A stretch of DNA of 64,000 nucleotides from Ichthyophis bannanicus (GCA_033557465.1 CM066031.1:1067310444-1067374443); one strand, 5' to 3'. Counted from the first letter of the stretch, positions 21,990-34,980 are shown. The notes: generated by a model not told the origin, from the sequence alone. Made by a program: numbers and translations.

Positions 21990-23600
21990 TTAGGTATTTA
22001 AACATCTCAATCGTATCACCTCTACCCGCCTTTCCTCTAAAGCATACATATTAATATCCTTAAGTCTGTCCTCATATGCTTCATAGCAAAGACCACTAAC
22101 CATTTTAGTAGCAACCATCTGCACCGACTCCAACCTATTTATATCCTTTTGAAGGCGCAGTCTCCAGAATTGCACACAATTCTCCAAATGAGGTTGCACC
22201 AAAGACTTATACAGAGGCACTATCACCTCCTATCTTCTGCTGGCCATTCCTCTCCCTATGCACCCAAGCATCCGTCTAGCTTTTGCCGTTGCCTTTTCTA
22301 CCCGTTTAGCAACTTTAAGATCATCAGACATAATCACACCTAGGTCCCGCTCTTTTTTTGTGGACAGAAGTACTTCACTCCCTATACTATATTGCTCCCT
22401 TGGATTTGCTGCAGCCCAAATGCATGGCCTTTTATTTAACATTAAATCTCAGCTGCCAAATTCTAGACCATTCTTCAAGCTTAGCTAGATCCCTCCTCAT
22501 GTTATCTACACCTTCTTGGGTGTCTACTCTATTGCAGATTCTGGTATCATCTGCAAAAAAGCAAATCTTACCCGAAAGGCCTTCCGCAATATCACTAACA
22601 AAAATGTTAAAAAAAATAGGACCAAGAACAGATCCCTGGGCATTCCACTGCTAACCTCCTTCTCCTCAGAGTGCGCTCCATTTACCTGTACCCTTTGCCG
22701 CCTCCCACTCAATTTCTAACCCAAGCAGTAACTTTAGGATCCATCCCTAGGGTGCTCAGTTTGTTTATAAGTCGCATGTGCGGAACGGTGTCAAAGGCTT
22801 TACTGAAATCTAAATACACCACATCTAAGGCTCTCCCTCGGTCCAACTCCCTGATCACCCAGTCAAAGAAATCAGATTTGTCTGACAAGACCCGCCTCTG
22901 GTGAATTCATGTTGCCTCGGATCCAGTAATCCGTTGGACTCCAGAAACCTCATTATTTTCTCTTTAAGCAGCGTTTCCAATAATTTACTCACCACAGAGG
23001 TTAGACTAACCGGCCTGTAGTTTTCAACCACATCCTTATTTCCACTTTTGTGTAAAGGGACCACATATCCCTCTCTCCAGTCCTCTGGCACCACTTCCGA
23101 CTCCAGAGGCATTGAAAAGATCGGTCAGTTTTGCTGCTAGAACGTCCCCAAGTTCCCTCAGTATTCTCAGGTGTATCCTATCCAGTCCCTTCGCTTTGTC
23201 TACTTTAAGTTTAGCTAGTTCCTCACGAACACATTCTTCTGAAAATCGTTCAAGATTCCCCTTCCTGTTTGTGGGTGTTTTCCCGAGTTCCTGCTCCTGG
23301 TTCTTCATCTATGAACACAGAAATAAATATTTGTTAAGTAATTCTGCTTTATCCGCATCAGCTTCTACATACTCCTCCTCCCCTTCACCTTTGAGTCTGA
23401 CAGTACCACTTTTGCTCTTCCTCTTCTCACTAACATATCTGAAAAAAATCTTATCTCCCCATTTTATTGCACTGGCTATTTCCTCCTCTTTTTGAATTTT
23501 TGCTTTCCTGACTACTTTAAGTTTTTCCAAATATAGATGCCTGTCTTCCTCTCTCTGTGATCTCTTGTATTTCATGAAGGCCTCCCTCTTATTCTTCACT
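21990..23600 (-). pseudogene. CR1-2 reverse transcriptase
   Basis: Pieces: KNKREAFMKYKRSQREEDRH (23599), VREELAKLKVDKAKGLDRIH (23240; PDG motif is LDR), VPEDWREGYVVPLHKSGNKD and NYRPVSLTSVVSKLLETLLK (23080-23000), then WRLRLQKDINRLESVQMVAT (22160). The palm FADD region lies near 22540 but is broken by frameshifts. Not functional. Confidence 0.8.
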
Positions 23601-23779
23601 TTTTCAGCTACTTCTTTTGAAAACCATAGTGGTCTCCTTTTCCTTTATTAACCATTTTAACAAAAAGGTTGGCTGCTCTTAAAATATCCCCTTTCAGTTT
23701 TGCCCACTGTTTTTCTACATCCCCTAGCTATTCCCATCCTGTAACGACTCCATGAGGTATTGGCCCATCTTGGCAAATA

Positions 23780-24181
23780 TAGTTTTCCTAAAGTCTAAGA
23801 CCTTGTGCTTTTGAATGGATTTTAATCAGCCATAGTCCTAATACTGAACGACATCATCTGGTGATCACTGAATGCAAGATGATCTCCCACTATAACATCA
23901 AAAAACACTTTCACCATTGGTAAGCACCAAGTCCAGTATGGCCCCTTTATGTGTGGGTTCTGTTACCAGTTGCCTGAATAGTTCTACCTGTAGAGAATCC
24001 AGGATCTCCTTACTTCTAGATGATACTGTAGCCGGAATGTGCCAAATCCCCTAGCAGTAGCACTTCCTCTTTCCTGGCATTGCTGAGAATGTCTTCTATT
24101 AAATCTCCATCCACCTCTCCCTGTGAAGGAGGTCTGTATATCACGCCAATGCAAATCAATTTCTCTTTCCCTCTTTCTAAT
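23780..24181 (-). pseudogene. CR1-2 endonuclease C-terminal part
   Basis: Minus translation shows LICIGVIYRPPSQGEVDGDL and EEVLLLGDL, the YRPP and GDxN-type blocks of an apurinic-like endonuclease, then degraded sequence. The N-terminal catalytic part is missing by 5' truncation. Confidence 0.65.
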
Positions 24182-24620
24182 TTAACCCACAGTGCCTCCA
24201 GTCTTAAAAGTTAAAACCTTAAGAGTAGTATGCGTCAAAGGCTCAAAGGGCTCAGACATCAGGGCCCTGAGAACCAGACAGAGATCCCAGGAAGGGACAA
24301 CAGACTGAAGGGGAGACACGCAAATGCCAAACCCCCTGAAGAAAAAAAAAGTGAAACATCTAGGTGGCAAAGACCATCCCAGCCACTGGATCTCTGAAAC
24401 AGGACAAAAGCTGCCAGCTAGACTTTCAAGGAGCTAAGGGAAGGACTTTTTCCAGACCATCCTGAAGGAAGGCCAGCAGAGATGGCATCAAAGCTGCCAG
24501 CTCATCCTTCTGGAACAGGCAGATAATGTAAGCTTCCTCGTGATTCTTTGAAGGTGAAAAGTACCTCGTCCTCCAAATCAGATCCTTCAGAACCAAGACC
24601 AAGAATTGGACAGACCTCAG
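24182..24620 (-). pseudogene. DIRS-E tyrosine recombinase N-terminal piece
   Basis: Minus strand: EAYIICLFQKDELAALMPSL, LLAFLQDGLEKVL, then SWDLCLVLRALMSEPFEPLT and TTLKVLTFKT. It matches DIRS-D (WDLNLVLGQLMKPPFEPLAT). Frameshifted; CR1-2 begins at its 3' side. Confidence 0.75.
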
Positions 24621-24649
24621 CTGTTCCTTATCTCCAGAATGAAACTTCC

Positions 24650-25140
24650 ATCTAGGTCACGTAGAAGGCACCTGAGCCAGGCTTCTACACTCTGCTTGTC
24701 CCTCTTGTGACTGAGCTCAAGGGAATCCAAAGAATGACCAGGTTTGCTGCAAAAAGAGAAGAATTCCAGGGAGGAAAACCCAGAATATTGAAGCTCCCCT
24801 CCCTGAGAATGACCCCCTACCACAGGGGACACAACTGTAGCAGAACACTTAGAAGAAGGGGAGCAGCCAGAAGCGTGTTCATCAGAACTCAAGACCAGAT
24901 CATCCTCCTTACTCACAGTACCAACCGTTGCCTCCTGCACTGAACTAGGAAAAGCTGAGCCAACCAAACCTCCTTGGTGGGAGAATGGAGACGGGCCCTC
25001 CAGTGACGAGTCAGAGGCTTCCATACAAAATAAGAAAATTCCAAAATCCAGTGACAAGGCTCTTTGTCGACTTCTAGGAAACACTGTTTGACCTGTGGAA
25101 AGCAAAGAGTTATGATAAGGTAAACACACATTTGCACGTG
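24650..25140 (-). pseudogene. possible DIRS-E gag N-terminal region
   Basis: An open frame (25249-24617, 210 codons) includes PSPFSHQGGLVGSAF and a Ser/Asp-rich middle. Location upstream of YR and composition fit a DIRS gag, but no block clearly equals the DIRS-A gag. If right, DIRS-E lost RT-RNase H by deletion. Confidence 0.35.
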
Positions 25141-25815
25141 CTAAGGCCATGTAGGCACAAGAGTGTGTGATAACAGAGTACACACAGGAACGTACATTAA
25201 GGGGGCTTGGGCAGAATACGTGTTGGAACCACTCAGGCCAAACAGGCATTAGGACTGCACGACCACAAGATGCGTAAGACAGAAAACACTAACAGTGCAC
25301 TTTGGACAAAAGGCAGGAAGCCCAGACACTGTGCCAATGGTCGCTTGTGGCCACTCTGACTTATACCCCAAAACAGATGAGTTTGGGAGCCCCCAACAAG
25401 GACAATGAGATCAAACCTTGGTACTCACCCCTAAGCGCCCAGGAATTAAAATCATGCCAGGCTCAGGGCTACTCCCCTGATACTGTTTTTCTCCCCCTCC
25501 TTTTCTTTTTATAATGGCTTGCAGTCACATACTTCCAAGAGCTATCTTCAGAGGAGAGCGGGGAGGGGGGGCAGCAGAGGAGGGAGTTTAGGTTCTCTGA
25601 GGTAGCTGAATTCCTTCCAAATCTTTCCAAGATTCTGGCTGCTCAACAAGCCCTTAACAGGATAAGAGCATGGAGCTGGACCATTTTCCCTCCTCCTATG
25701 GCTACCAAAAACACCACAGTCTAGTGGAGCCTCCCACATCACACTTAAGTGAGAAAGTCACCTGAAGGTCGTTAACAAGCGAAAATCAATCTTTTTTTCC
25801 TTCTCAATCAGATCC
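25141..25815. other. putative DIRS-E leader
   Basis: Between the gag-like frame and SINE-2. It has a T-rich run near 25485-25515 and a G-rich run at 25560-25575. No protein recognised; assigned to DIRS-E only by position. Confidence 0.35.
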
Positions 25816-26112
25816 TTATTTTATTTTTTATTTATTTACATTCACTTATATACCGCACTATTCTGCATCAGTGCGGTTTACATTGAACAAACTGAAATTA
25901 CATTGAACAGGGCATTATAACTTGGAGATAACTATTTTACAGGGAACATGGGCTATGGAGGGTTAAGTGGCTTGCCCAAGACCACAAGGAGCACCTGTGG
26001 GACTAGAAACCCCAGTCCTTCCGGCCCAAGGTTGCTGTCTTCTAGTGGGATTTGAACCCCCGACCTTCTGGCCTGAAGTACCTTGCCCCAACCACTAGGC
26101 CACTCCTCCCTT
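25816..26112 (-). mobile_element. SINE-2, tRNA-derived SINE with L2-like tail
   Basis: Minus orientation: GAGTGGCCTAGTGGTTGGG (A box TGGCCTAGTGG), GGTCGGGGGTTCAAATCCCA (B box GGTTCAAATCC), body with CTTGGGCAAGCCACTTAACC, then an L2 3' segment CCGCACTGATGCAGAATAGT GCGGTATATAAG and a (TAAA)n tail. Both pol III boxes are well kept. Possible short direct repeat CCTTATTT at both sides. Confidence 0.85.
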
Positions 26113-26290
26113 ATTTGTTCAGAGTCTATCAGAGCTGAAACAAATACAACCACCCTCTGCTGGAGACAAAATACTGATTTTGACCCTGGTGGCTCAGGAT
26201 GATAGAGGCATGGGGATGATGTCATTGAAGCCTGATTTTTCAAAGGCTCTGTCTCCACTCATCTGCTGGACTAGTCTAGCAGGACATGTG
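26113..26290 (-). repeat. DIRS-E 5' terminal repeat
   Basis: The sense strand begins near 26290 and contains CTGCTAGACTAGTCCAGCAG, shared with DIRS-F (10965). The inner part (CAGCAGAGGGTGG..., ...TGACATCATCCCCATG) parallels the DIRS-G ends at 30240 and 39870. SINE-2 lies against its inner border. Confidence 0.6.
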
Positions 26291-26814
26291 GAAATGCCCG
26301 TTACAACTCCTTACATCTTGATAAGTCCAGATTGTAGTACGAGGGGCTGGACCGCAATGCAATCCAAGCACACAAGTGAAGAGACAATCAAATATTTACT
26401 TTAATTCCCCAAACATAAAAATTTTCAAAATTTCCATTATGCCCTTCTCCAAGTGTACTATTTTACACATGCAATTGGATTTTTGGTAGAAGATCCAATG
26501 CAAAGATACAGCTGCTTAAACTAGTTCCCAGAAAGACACCATTTGGAGTTTATGCTGCGAGTGTCCTTCACAGAAAAAGTGGGGAGGGTGGGATCAGGCC
26601 CAGACCAAGAGTTTCTACTGCCTCAGACAGAAGACCCAGCTGTACTACTCCCTCCCAGTGATGAGCCACTGCCCCCCACTGCCACTGATTCAGTCAGCAG
26701 TGAGTGGGAATGGCTTGAGTTGGTGCAGCGGGCCGTGTATTTGGACATACATGCCCTGCCACTGACCCCCCTCTGACACAACTTCCTGATCCTCGATCTC
26801 TTGGGGCGGGGGGG
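26291..26814. other. no clear feature
   Basis: A 77-codon plus frame (26543-26776) and overlapping minus frames are open but have no recognised motif. A G run lies at 26803-26815. It may belong to the DIRS-H copy. Confidence 0.3.
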
Positions 26815-27480
26815 GAGGAAGGATCTAGTCGAACAGCTGAGAGCAAAAAGACCAGAGAAGCAGCAAATGCTTTCTCTGAAGAGGGATCATGTGCATCCCT
26901 GCCCAAGGAACTAGCTCCAGAGTCGATGCCATGGTCCCAAGAATTGAAGGCAGTCACAGGTTTGATGAGTAAACTGCCATATTAAAAAAATCCCCAATTG
27001 GCTCTGTAGCTTGATAGACCTCTCCTGCATGCCAGACCTAGGAAAGTGTTGAATCAAGCTCCAAGATACTCCAAAACAATGGGAGGGTTTCAGGCTGCTC
27101 TTGGGATAACCAACCACCAACCCGAGCCATTCTAGCTTCCAAATCACCAGGGCTGTTCTGCTCTCTGGACTTCAGGGAGTATAACCGAATCAACCCATCG
27201 TCCAGATACAGGTAAACCTAGATCCCTCACTTGCACAGGAACACCGCCACTATCACTGTAATCTTTTAGAAGGCGTGAGGAACAGTAGCTAGGCCAAAAG
27301 GGCAGAGCCTGGAACTGAAAGTGGTGACCCAGGATGCAGAAGCAGAGAAATCACTGGTACTGCTCCTGGACGAGTATTCCTTAGCGAGATTTAGGGGAGA
27401 TAAGGAACTTTCCTTGCTGAACTGATACAGTGACCAATCTGATGGTCTCCATGTGGAAATGGGTACCAAATCTTAAGATA
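26815..27480 (-). pseudogene. DIRS-H reverse transcriptase relic
   Basis: Minus translation keeps CPFGLATVPHAF, YLYLDDGLIRLYSLKSREQN (YLDD box intact), ARVGGWLSQEQPETL and LGTMASTLELVPWAGMHMIP, the DIRS RT order from palm to connection domain, with stops and frameshifts between. No termini were found. It could be the pol lost from DIRS-E only if a rearrangement had moved it outside the 5' repeat; more simply it is a separate copy. Confidence 0.75.
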
Positions 27481-27959
27481 CCCCAGCAACCTTACATCCA
27501 TATTTTTCCAGCCTTGACAAAATACATTAATTTTAGTGCATTCCCAATGAATATAGATAAATACCATTTTTCATCCTTATTTCAGTTTTTAAATAAATAT
27601 TGAAAACATTTCTAAAAATGCAGCACGTACATATGCCAGCAGGATCCGAATCCTGGCTTTGCTGGTTCTTGATCACCCTAACCACAGAATATTCTACTTC
27701 TGAATACATATTAAAAAGGAAATGAAACAAAACAAACACAAACCTTAAATAAAACGAACAGGCATTTGTCATCTAATTCTGAATGGGGATTAGAAGTGCA
27801 GTGAATAAATTAGACTTAAAATACCTTGAGGCTAGCCCAGCTTCCAGCAACAGCAATAAAACCTAGGCTAAAAAAAATGTTCAACTTGCAAATCGGTGAA
27901 ATGTAACAATGAGCAACACAAAAATATTTAGCATATACATAGTGAAATAGTGTCCCTCA
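27481..27959. other. AT-rich DNA, nothing recognised
   Basis: No long open frame or element motif on either strand. Confidence 0.3.
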
Positions 27960-28185
27960 ATGAGATCTGTTTTAAGGGCCAGAGGTTTGAATCCCACGAG
28001 GACAGCAACCTTGGGCTGGAAGGTCTGGGGTTTCTAGTGCTACAGGTGCTCCTTGTGACCTTAGGCAAGCCACTTAACCCTTTGTTGCCACAGGTACAAA
28101 AATGTAGATTGTGAGCCCTTTGGGGACAAGGTATATATATATGAATGTACACTGCTTTGAAAAGCGGTATATAAGCCACTGCTTC
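27960..28185 (+). mobile_element. SINE-4, diverged tRNA-derived SINE
   Basis: Plus orientation: B box AGGTTTGAATCCCA at 27983, then GACAGCAACCTTGGGCTGGA, TCTAGTGCTACAGGTGCTCC, a CACTTAACCC block, and an L2-like end AAAAGCGGTATATAAGC. Same order as SINE-2/3; the A box is not clear. Confidence 0.7.
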
Positions 28186-28243
28186 TAATTTTTCCAGTGT
28201 GCTATTTAAGACCCAATGAAGAAATGAACATTTATAAAGTGTT

Positions 28244-28278
28244 TTTCCATGTGTAAAGCATGGTTTACACATGGGAAA
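28244..28278. repeat. foldback hairpin
   Basis: TTTCCATGTGTAAA, a 6-nt loop GCATGG, then TTTACACATGGGAAA: arms complementary save for one extra G. It lies between SINE-4 and a LINE 3' end; role unknown. Confidence 0.6.
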
Positions 28279-28349
28279 GCGCTCCTATAAAACTGTTCCC
28301 AAAATGCTAACTGCCTTATTATTTCATCAGTCTCTGCTGCTCGCAAGTA

Positions 28350-28675
28350 AGCATCTCGACATGCGGCATTTTATTTTCTAGCTCCCTCTCTGGAACTCTC
28401 TCCCTTCCCATATATGAATGGAGTCTGCCCTCAAGAAAATTAAGACCCTGTTGAAAACGTACTATTTTAAGAAGGCCTTCAGGGACTGATCAGCCTGGAG
28501 TGGTGGGACATCTATATTGTGATCTTTGCTGTCTTTTCTTCCTTTCCTGTCTTTAATTGGCGTTCCTTTCCAGTATTAATTTAATTTTAGAAATCATACA
28601 CTGCTCAGATGTTCTCCAGCCTAGAGCGGTATAGCAAGTTTTAATAATAAATAATAATAATAAAAGAAACAGTCC
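28350..28675 (+). mobile_element. LINE 3' end (L2-like), truncated
   Basis: Plus translation gives LPLWNSLPSHI then SALKKIKTLLKTYYFKKAFR, the C-terminal tail of an L2-type RT, followed by a 3' UTR ending CTAGAGCGGTATAGC and an ATAATAATA tail. Different 3' end from the other L2 copies. Confidence 0.7.
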
Positions 28676-28721
28676 CTGGCTCATCAGAGCTTAAAACTGG
28701 GGACTAGAGTTTGGCAAGATA

Positions 28722-29758
<1,037 letters not shown>

Positions 29759-29760
29759 TA

Positions 29761-30155
29761 CATAAGTGGTAAACAAGAGTGAGAGGCACCAGGATCCAAA
29801 ATTGGCTGATATCAAATCGCACCAACACAAACAACTCTCTTAGAGATCCAAGTCTTATGTATAGGGTTCATTAGTATTTGCTCTTCCAGCTCAACTACTT
29901 CTCATTAAAACCCAACGTAGACATTACATGGATGCATATAAAAGTATTACTACAGAAACTAGCTGAATGTACACAAGTTACGCTTTAAAGAAATAAAGGA
30001 GCAAAATAAAGAAAAATAAAAAAAAAGGTAAACTATAGCAAGGAAACAGTAAAGAAACACAGAAGAAGATGTTAAACAGCTGGCTCTCTCACACTTACTT
30101 GTATCTGCTTACTGTACTATCAAAGATCTTAATCCCTCCTCCTACTGGTATGGGC
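29761..30155. other. AT-rich DNA, nothing recognised
   Basis: No open frame of note; A-rich stretch at 29990-30030. DIRS-G begins at its right end. Confidence 0.3.
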
Positions 30156-30310
30156 CCTTTCCATATCGCCCTACTAGACCAGTCCAGAAAAATGGGTTAT
30201 GTTCCCCTACAAGCAGAGGTGGAGGCAGAAAATCTTTCAGGGCCTTCTTAAGACATCATACTGCTATTAATAGCCAGTAGCCCTAGGGACGTATCTCAGT
30301 ATTTCTCTGT
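30156..30310 (+). repeat. DIRS-G 5' terminal repeat
   Basis: Starts CCTTTCCATATCGCCCTAC, then TAGACCAGTCCAG, resembling the DIRS-F 5' motif CCTTTCTTATCTTGCTAGAC. The inner part is the inverse of the 3' repeat at 39830-39950. Confidence 0.7.
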
Positions 30311-31779
30311 CTCCAGCAGAGGATGGATGGACGATTTTACAATTCTGGTGAAATCTGGAAAAGCACTTGAGAGAGGACTGATTTCACCACCCTTTGGGGG
30401 TGAGTGTCTCACTGGAGCACAGCTCCACTAGAGTCACCCTTAAAATTGGTGCCCTTTTGGGTATTGGCATATGGAGGGGGAAAAATTGGTTCAGCTCCTC
30501 GCCCTTATACTGCTAGTTGAGCAACCAGAAATTTGCAAAGGAGTTTGGAAAGAATCTTCAAACCTCGTACGAGCTCAGTGCCCCCTCCCTCCTCCTCCTC
30601 GCCCCACCCCTGCTCTCCCCTGAAGATGTGAAGGTTGCTCCTCAGAGGTATGTGACTGCAGGTTCTGGCAGCAGGGGAGTAGCCCCATGCCAAGCATGCT
30701 TGCAGTGAGTAACAAAATTCCAGTCTTTGTCTTGTCAGACTTGTGTTTTTTGGAGAGGGGCTACCTGACTTTGTCCACTGTGCAGTGTGTATGCAGAGTT
30801 GGCCACTTGGGGCATCTGTTGTTTGTGGTGCGCTATTTCCTATCTCGTTGTGCATGTTATCTGCACTCTATGCACTTAATACATACCTTAATATGCATGC
30901 CTTAACTCCACATGTGGCCGGAGCAGTGCCCATGCAGTCAGAGTGCAGCCTGGAGTGAGTCCAGAGTGCATTATTGGTGTGTCCTGAGCCTGTAAAGCCA
31001 GGCAGTTGAAAACAAATGACATGAAATACTGGTGCAGATGTATTCTGCCTCCTGCTAATGAAGACTGTTCGAGGGACGTTTTCTGTCTCACAGTTCCCAT
31101 TCTGCACATGGACATGAAGCTTCTGATGCACCCCTGGGGCCTGTTCCCCCCCCCTCCCCCAAATCAGGGGGACACTGTTGCCCTGGCATAGTCATTTTTG
31201 CTGCAGGAGGCACCAAACACAGAGAAAGAGAAGGATGTTCTGACCTTGGACTCTAGTGTTGGTTCTATAGGCTGCTCCCCTTCACTCAGGGGCCTGATGG
31301 CGCATTATCTCTGCTAATAGTGGGATGCACATTGATAGGGAGCTCCCAGTTTCCAGGCTGTCAGCCTCTGAATTCCTCTTCATTCTTCAGAAGAGGTCCT
31401 GTGTCACAGGGTGGTTAAAGCCCATCCTGGGCTCCATGGCCTTTGAGGTTTCGGTGGTGTTTAGAGCCTGGATGTTCAGACAGTCTCCTGAGCCCAAGTT
31501 CTGCAGGGAAGCTGTGGCACGTCTAGAGAAAAAAAAAACACAACATCTGAGGATGACATGCCTTTCCTTCTGGGGATCAAGATGTTTATTGTGGTTTTCT
31601 GCTTGTTCAGAAAACCCTGGCAAGATTGCTCAGAAATTTCCTGCCTTGCGCTTGCCCAGTATTGTTCAGGTGTTCCCACGCTGCAGTTGATCAATTGCCT
31701 GGTAGCAGAACAGACACTGCAGGTATACCTTTCCCCTTGTAGGGGTGCGGAAGTCGATAAGGGCCCTCTATTCCAGTGA
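30311..31779 (+). other. DIRS-G leader and possible gag start
   Basis: Carries a C-rich/G-rich mix and several short open frames without recognised domain (for instance 31325-31690). By position this is leader and degenerate gag N-terminus. Confidence 0.35.
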
Positions 31780-31885
31780 CCTTAAGTATACAGTCTGCTC
31801 CGAGTGGAGCTTGTCCAGTTCCCCGCTGAAAGGGGTCAGGGCTATGAAGAGGCCTTACGCTTTGTCATTGGAAAACTGCACCATG
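31780..31885 (+). pseudogene. DIRS-G gag, first half end
   Basis: Plus translation gives KGVRAMKRPYALSLEN, matching KGARSMNRLFPLADKD of DIRS-C gag. CR1-3 starts directly after; the protein resumes at 37690. Confidence 0.55.
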
Positions 31886-32249
31886 TGGTCTACATAGTAA
31901 CATAGTAAATGACGGCAGATAAAGACCAGCATGATCCATCTAGTCTGCCCAGCACGATGGCAAGAGTAGGTGCACCTGCTGCTCCGTGCAGGCCACCCCT
32001 CCCCACGTCCCTATTTAGGGGTGAACCCACCACTCCATGCAGGACACCCCTATTTGTTCAGAAATTAGATGGTTCAGTTTATTTTGATTTTATCCTGTTG
32101 CTGTAAAGCGATCCACTGTGTCTGTCCCATGCCATTTTGAATTCCGTCACCGTGTTTGCCCCCAACACTTCCATCGGGAGGGCATTCCAAGCATCCACAA
32201 CCCTTTCCATGAAAAAGTATTTCCTGACATTGCCTTTCAATTTACCACC

Positions 32250-33900
32250 TTACAGCTTCCTGTTGTGCCCTCTAGTTTTACAGCTTCCCCGTCTTTGGAA
32301 GAGGTTTGTTTGTTCATTATATACCTTTAAGTATTTGAAGGTCTGAATCATATCTCCCCTGTCCCTCCTCTCCTCCAAAGTGTACTTGTTTAGGTCTTCA
32401 AGTCTCTTCTCATAAGGCTTCTGATGCAGGCTCCAAATCATTTTGGTCGCCTTCCTCTGAACAGCTTCCAGTCTTTACATCCTTTGCAAGATACAGTCTC
32501 CAAAACTGAACACAGTATTCCAAGTGAGGCCTCACCAGTGACTTGTACAGTGACGTAAGTACCTCTTCCTTTCTGCTGGCGATTCCTCTTTGTATGCAGC
32601 CCGACATCCTCCTGGCTTTTGCCACCACCTTGTCGCACTGTTTTGCCACCTTGAGATCTTCAGAAATAATCACACCAAGGTCTTTCTCCTGATCTGTGCA
32701 CACCAACCTCTCGCCCCCCTATCACGTACATTTCCCTTGGATTTCTGCTACCCAAGTGCATGACTCTGCACGTCTTCGCATTAAATCTTAATTGCCAAGC
32801 ATTTGACCATTCTTCCAGCTTATGTAGATCTTTCCTCATGTTAACCACTCCCTCGGGGGAGTCTACTCTGTTGCAAATTTTTGTGTCATCTGCAAAAAGA
32901 CAGACTTTTCCCCATTTAGTCCTTCAGCAACATCACTCACAAATACATTGAACAGTGCCGGGCCCAAGACCGACCCCTGGGGCACCTCGCTAATCACCTT
33001 CCCTTCATCCGAGTGAGCTCCATTTACCATCACCCTCTGTCGTCTGTCAGTCAACCAATTTCTGATCCAATTTACCATCTTAGGATCCATCCACAAGCTA
33101 CCGAGTTTATTGATAAGCCTCCTATGAGGAACAGTATCAAAGGCTTTGCTGAAATCCAGGTAGATGACATCCATCGCATGCCCCTGATCTAGCTTCCTGG
33201 TCACCCAATCAAAGAACTCAGATTTGTTTGGCAAGATAGTCCTTTGGTAAAACCATGTTGCCTCGGGTCTTGCAACCTGTTGGTTTTGAGAAAGTTCACT
33301 ATTTGCTATTTCAAGAGCGCCTCCATGACTTTTCCCGCCACCGAGGTAAGGCTCACAGGCCTGTAGTTTGACACTTCTTCCCTGTCACCACTTTTGTGTA
33401 GAGGTACAACATCAGCCATTCTCCAGTCCTGAGGAACCTCTCCTGTTTCCAAGGTTCTGTTGAAAACATCCTTTAATGGCCCTGCAAGAACCTCTGAGCT
33501 CTTTCAGTATCCTGGGATGTATCCCATCCGGTCCCATGGCCTTGTCCACTTTCAGTTTTGCAAGTTGTTCTAACACCTCATCTTCTGTGAATGGTGTGGT
33601 ATCTACTTCATTCCCATTTTTATATTTGGGAGTCACAGGTGGTCCTTCTCCAGGACTTTCTATAGTAAAAACAGAGCAGAAGTATTTGTTTAGCAATTTC
33701 GCTTTTTCAATGTCACTTTCCACGAGTCCGTTCGCAGCACTTCTGAGTCCTGCAATTCCACCTCTGATCTTCTTCCTTTCCCGAATATACCTGAAGGTTT
33801 TGTCACCACACTTCACATCTTTAGCCATCTTTTCCTCTGCCTTTGATTTTCCTATCCTTATTTCTCTATTTGAGTTTGATCCTGTATTCATTTCTGTGTT
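32250..33900 (-). pseudogene. CR1-3 reverse transcriptase
   Basis: 33891-33412 has KLLNKYFCSVFTIE and LAKLKVDKAMGPDGIHPRIL; 33234-32863 has YLDFSKAFDTVPHRRLINKL and VPQGSVLGPALFNVFVSDV; then a frameshift just where the FADD box should be (FLQMTQKFATE). 32848-32410 has [25 protein letters not shown] and the C-terminal tail. RT of CR1 clade. Confidence 0.9.
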
Positions 33901-33999
33901 CCTCTGTTTGCAAGCTTTTGAATTTTACGAAAGCTGTGTTTTTTGCCTTTGAGCAGCCACTTCTTTGGAAAACCAAATAGGCTTTCTCCTCCTCTTGTT

Positions 34000-34980
34000 T
34001 TTGTTTACTTTTGTTACATATTTATCTGTTGCCCCTTTTATTGCCACCTTTAGTTTAGCCCATTGCAATTCCACTTCCCTTATCTCCTTCCACCGTCAGC
34101 TCCTCCTTTAGGTACTCTGCCATTTTATTGAAGTCAGTGTTTTTGAAGTTTAGGACTTTGAGCCTGCTATGATTGGCCTGTACCATGGCTTTTATCTCAA
34201 ACCACACCGTGTGATGATCGCTGCTGCTCACAGGGGCACTCACGCAGACATTCGACACGCTATCGCCGTTGGTGAGCACTAAATCCAGCGTTGAGCTTTC
34301 CCTGGTTGGTTCCATCACCCTTTGTCTAAGTAACGCATCTTGGAGAGCATCCACAATTTTTTTGCTTCTTTCCAGATTTGCAGAAGCAGTAATCCAATCC
34401 ACATCAGGTAGATTAAAGTCACCCAATATGATTGCTTCCCCCTTTGTGGCTATCTTGGCAAGATCTATAATCAATTCGTTATCTATCTCATCTCTTCAAT
34501 TTGTGTTGGAGGTCTGTAGACTACAGCAGTATGGATGACAGTGCCACCTCCTCTTTCTAACACAATCCAGTGCGCTTCTTCTTTTCCCCATGTCCCCTGC
34601 ATTTCAGTAGCTTTAATATTGCTTTTGACATACAGGGCTACTCCTCCTCCTCTTCCATTTTCTCTGTCTCTTCTGAATAGATTATAGCCAGGTATGGCTA
34701 TATCCCAATCATGCGATTCGTTTAGCCATGTTTCTGTAATGGCCACAATGTCCAAATCCATTTCCACCATTAGGGCTTCTAGGTCTGGAACTTTGTTGGC
34801 TAAGCTTAGAGCATTTGTGCTCATTGCTTTCCAGCATTTAACTGGCTTGAGTGTATTTAGCATTGATTTTGTTCTGCCTACATCTTCCCACTTGTTTATG
34901 ATGTGTGGTTTAAATGTGTGGCTGTTTCTGATTTTAATCTGCTTTTGTAGGGGTGACGTCCAGAACTTGACCTTCCACAT
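34000..34980 (-). pseudogene. CR1-3 endonuclease (EEP family)
   Basis: 34980-34483: NALSLANKVPDLEALMVEMD, VAITETWLNE (catalytic Glu block), FRRDRENGRGGGVALYVKSN, VVYRPPTQIEE. One frameshift, then 34474-34055: AIILGDFNLPDVDW (GDFN block) and SSDHHTVWFEIKAM (SDH block). All endonuclease motifs are present; two frames. It nicks target DNA to prime reverse transcription. Confidence 0.9.

Larger units (their letters stand above)
21655..24181 (-). mobile_element. CR1-2, CR1 LINE, 5' truncated
   Basis: Minus orientation, 3' end near 21655-21690 with the motif GACTAGATAGGCCATGTGG and GGTCTTTTTCTGCCATCATG then TTTCTATATTTG. RT tail, RT core and the last part of the endonuclease can be followed up to 24181, where DIRS-E resumes. 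It is a different CR1 family from CR1-1/4/5 and related to CR1-3. Confidence 0.8.
20643..26290 (-). mobile_element. DIRS-E, interrupted DIRS element apparently lacking pol
   Basis: Minus strand: 5' repeat (26113-26290), gag-like region (24650-25140), YR in three pieces (24182-24620, 21345-21640, 20643-20775). Insertions: SINE-2, CR1-2 and an L2-like 3' fragment. No RT or RNase H motif lies between gag and YR. The 3' end is lost at the junction with DIRS-D. Confidence 0.65.
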
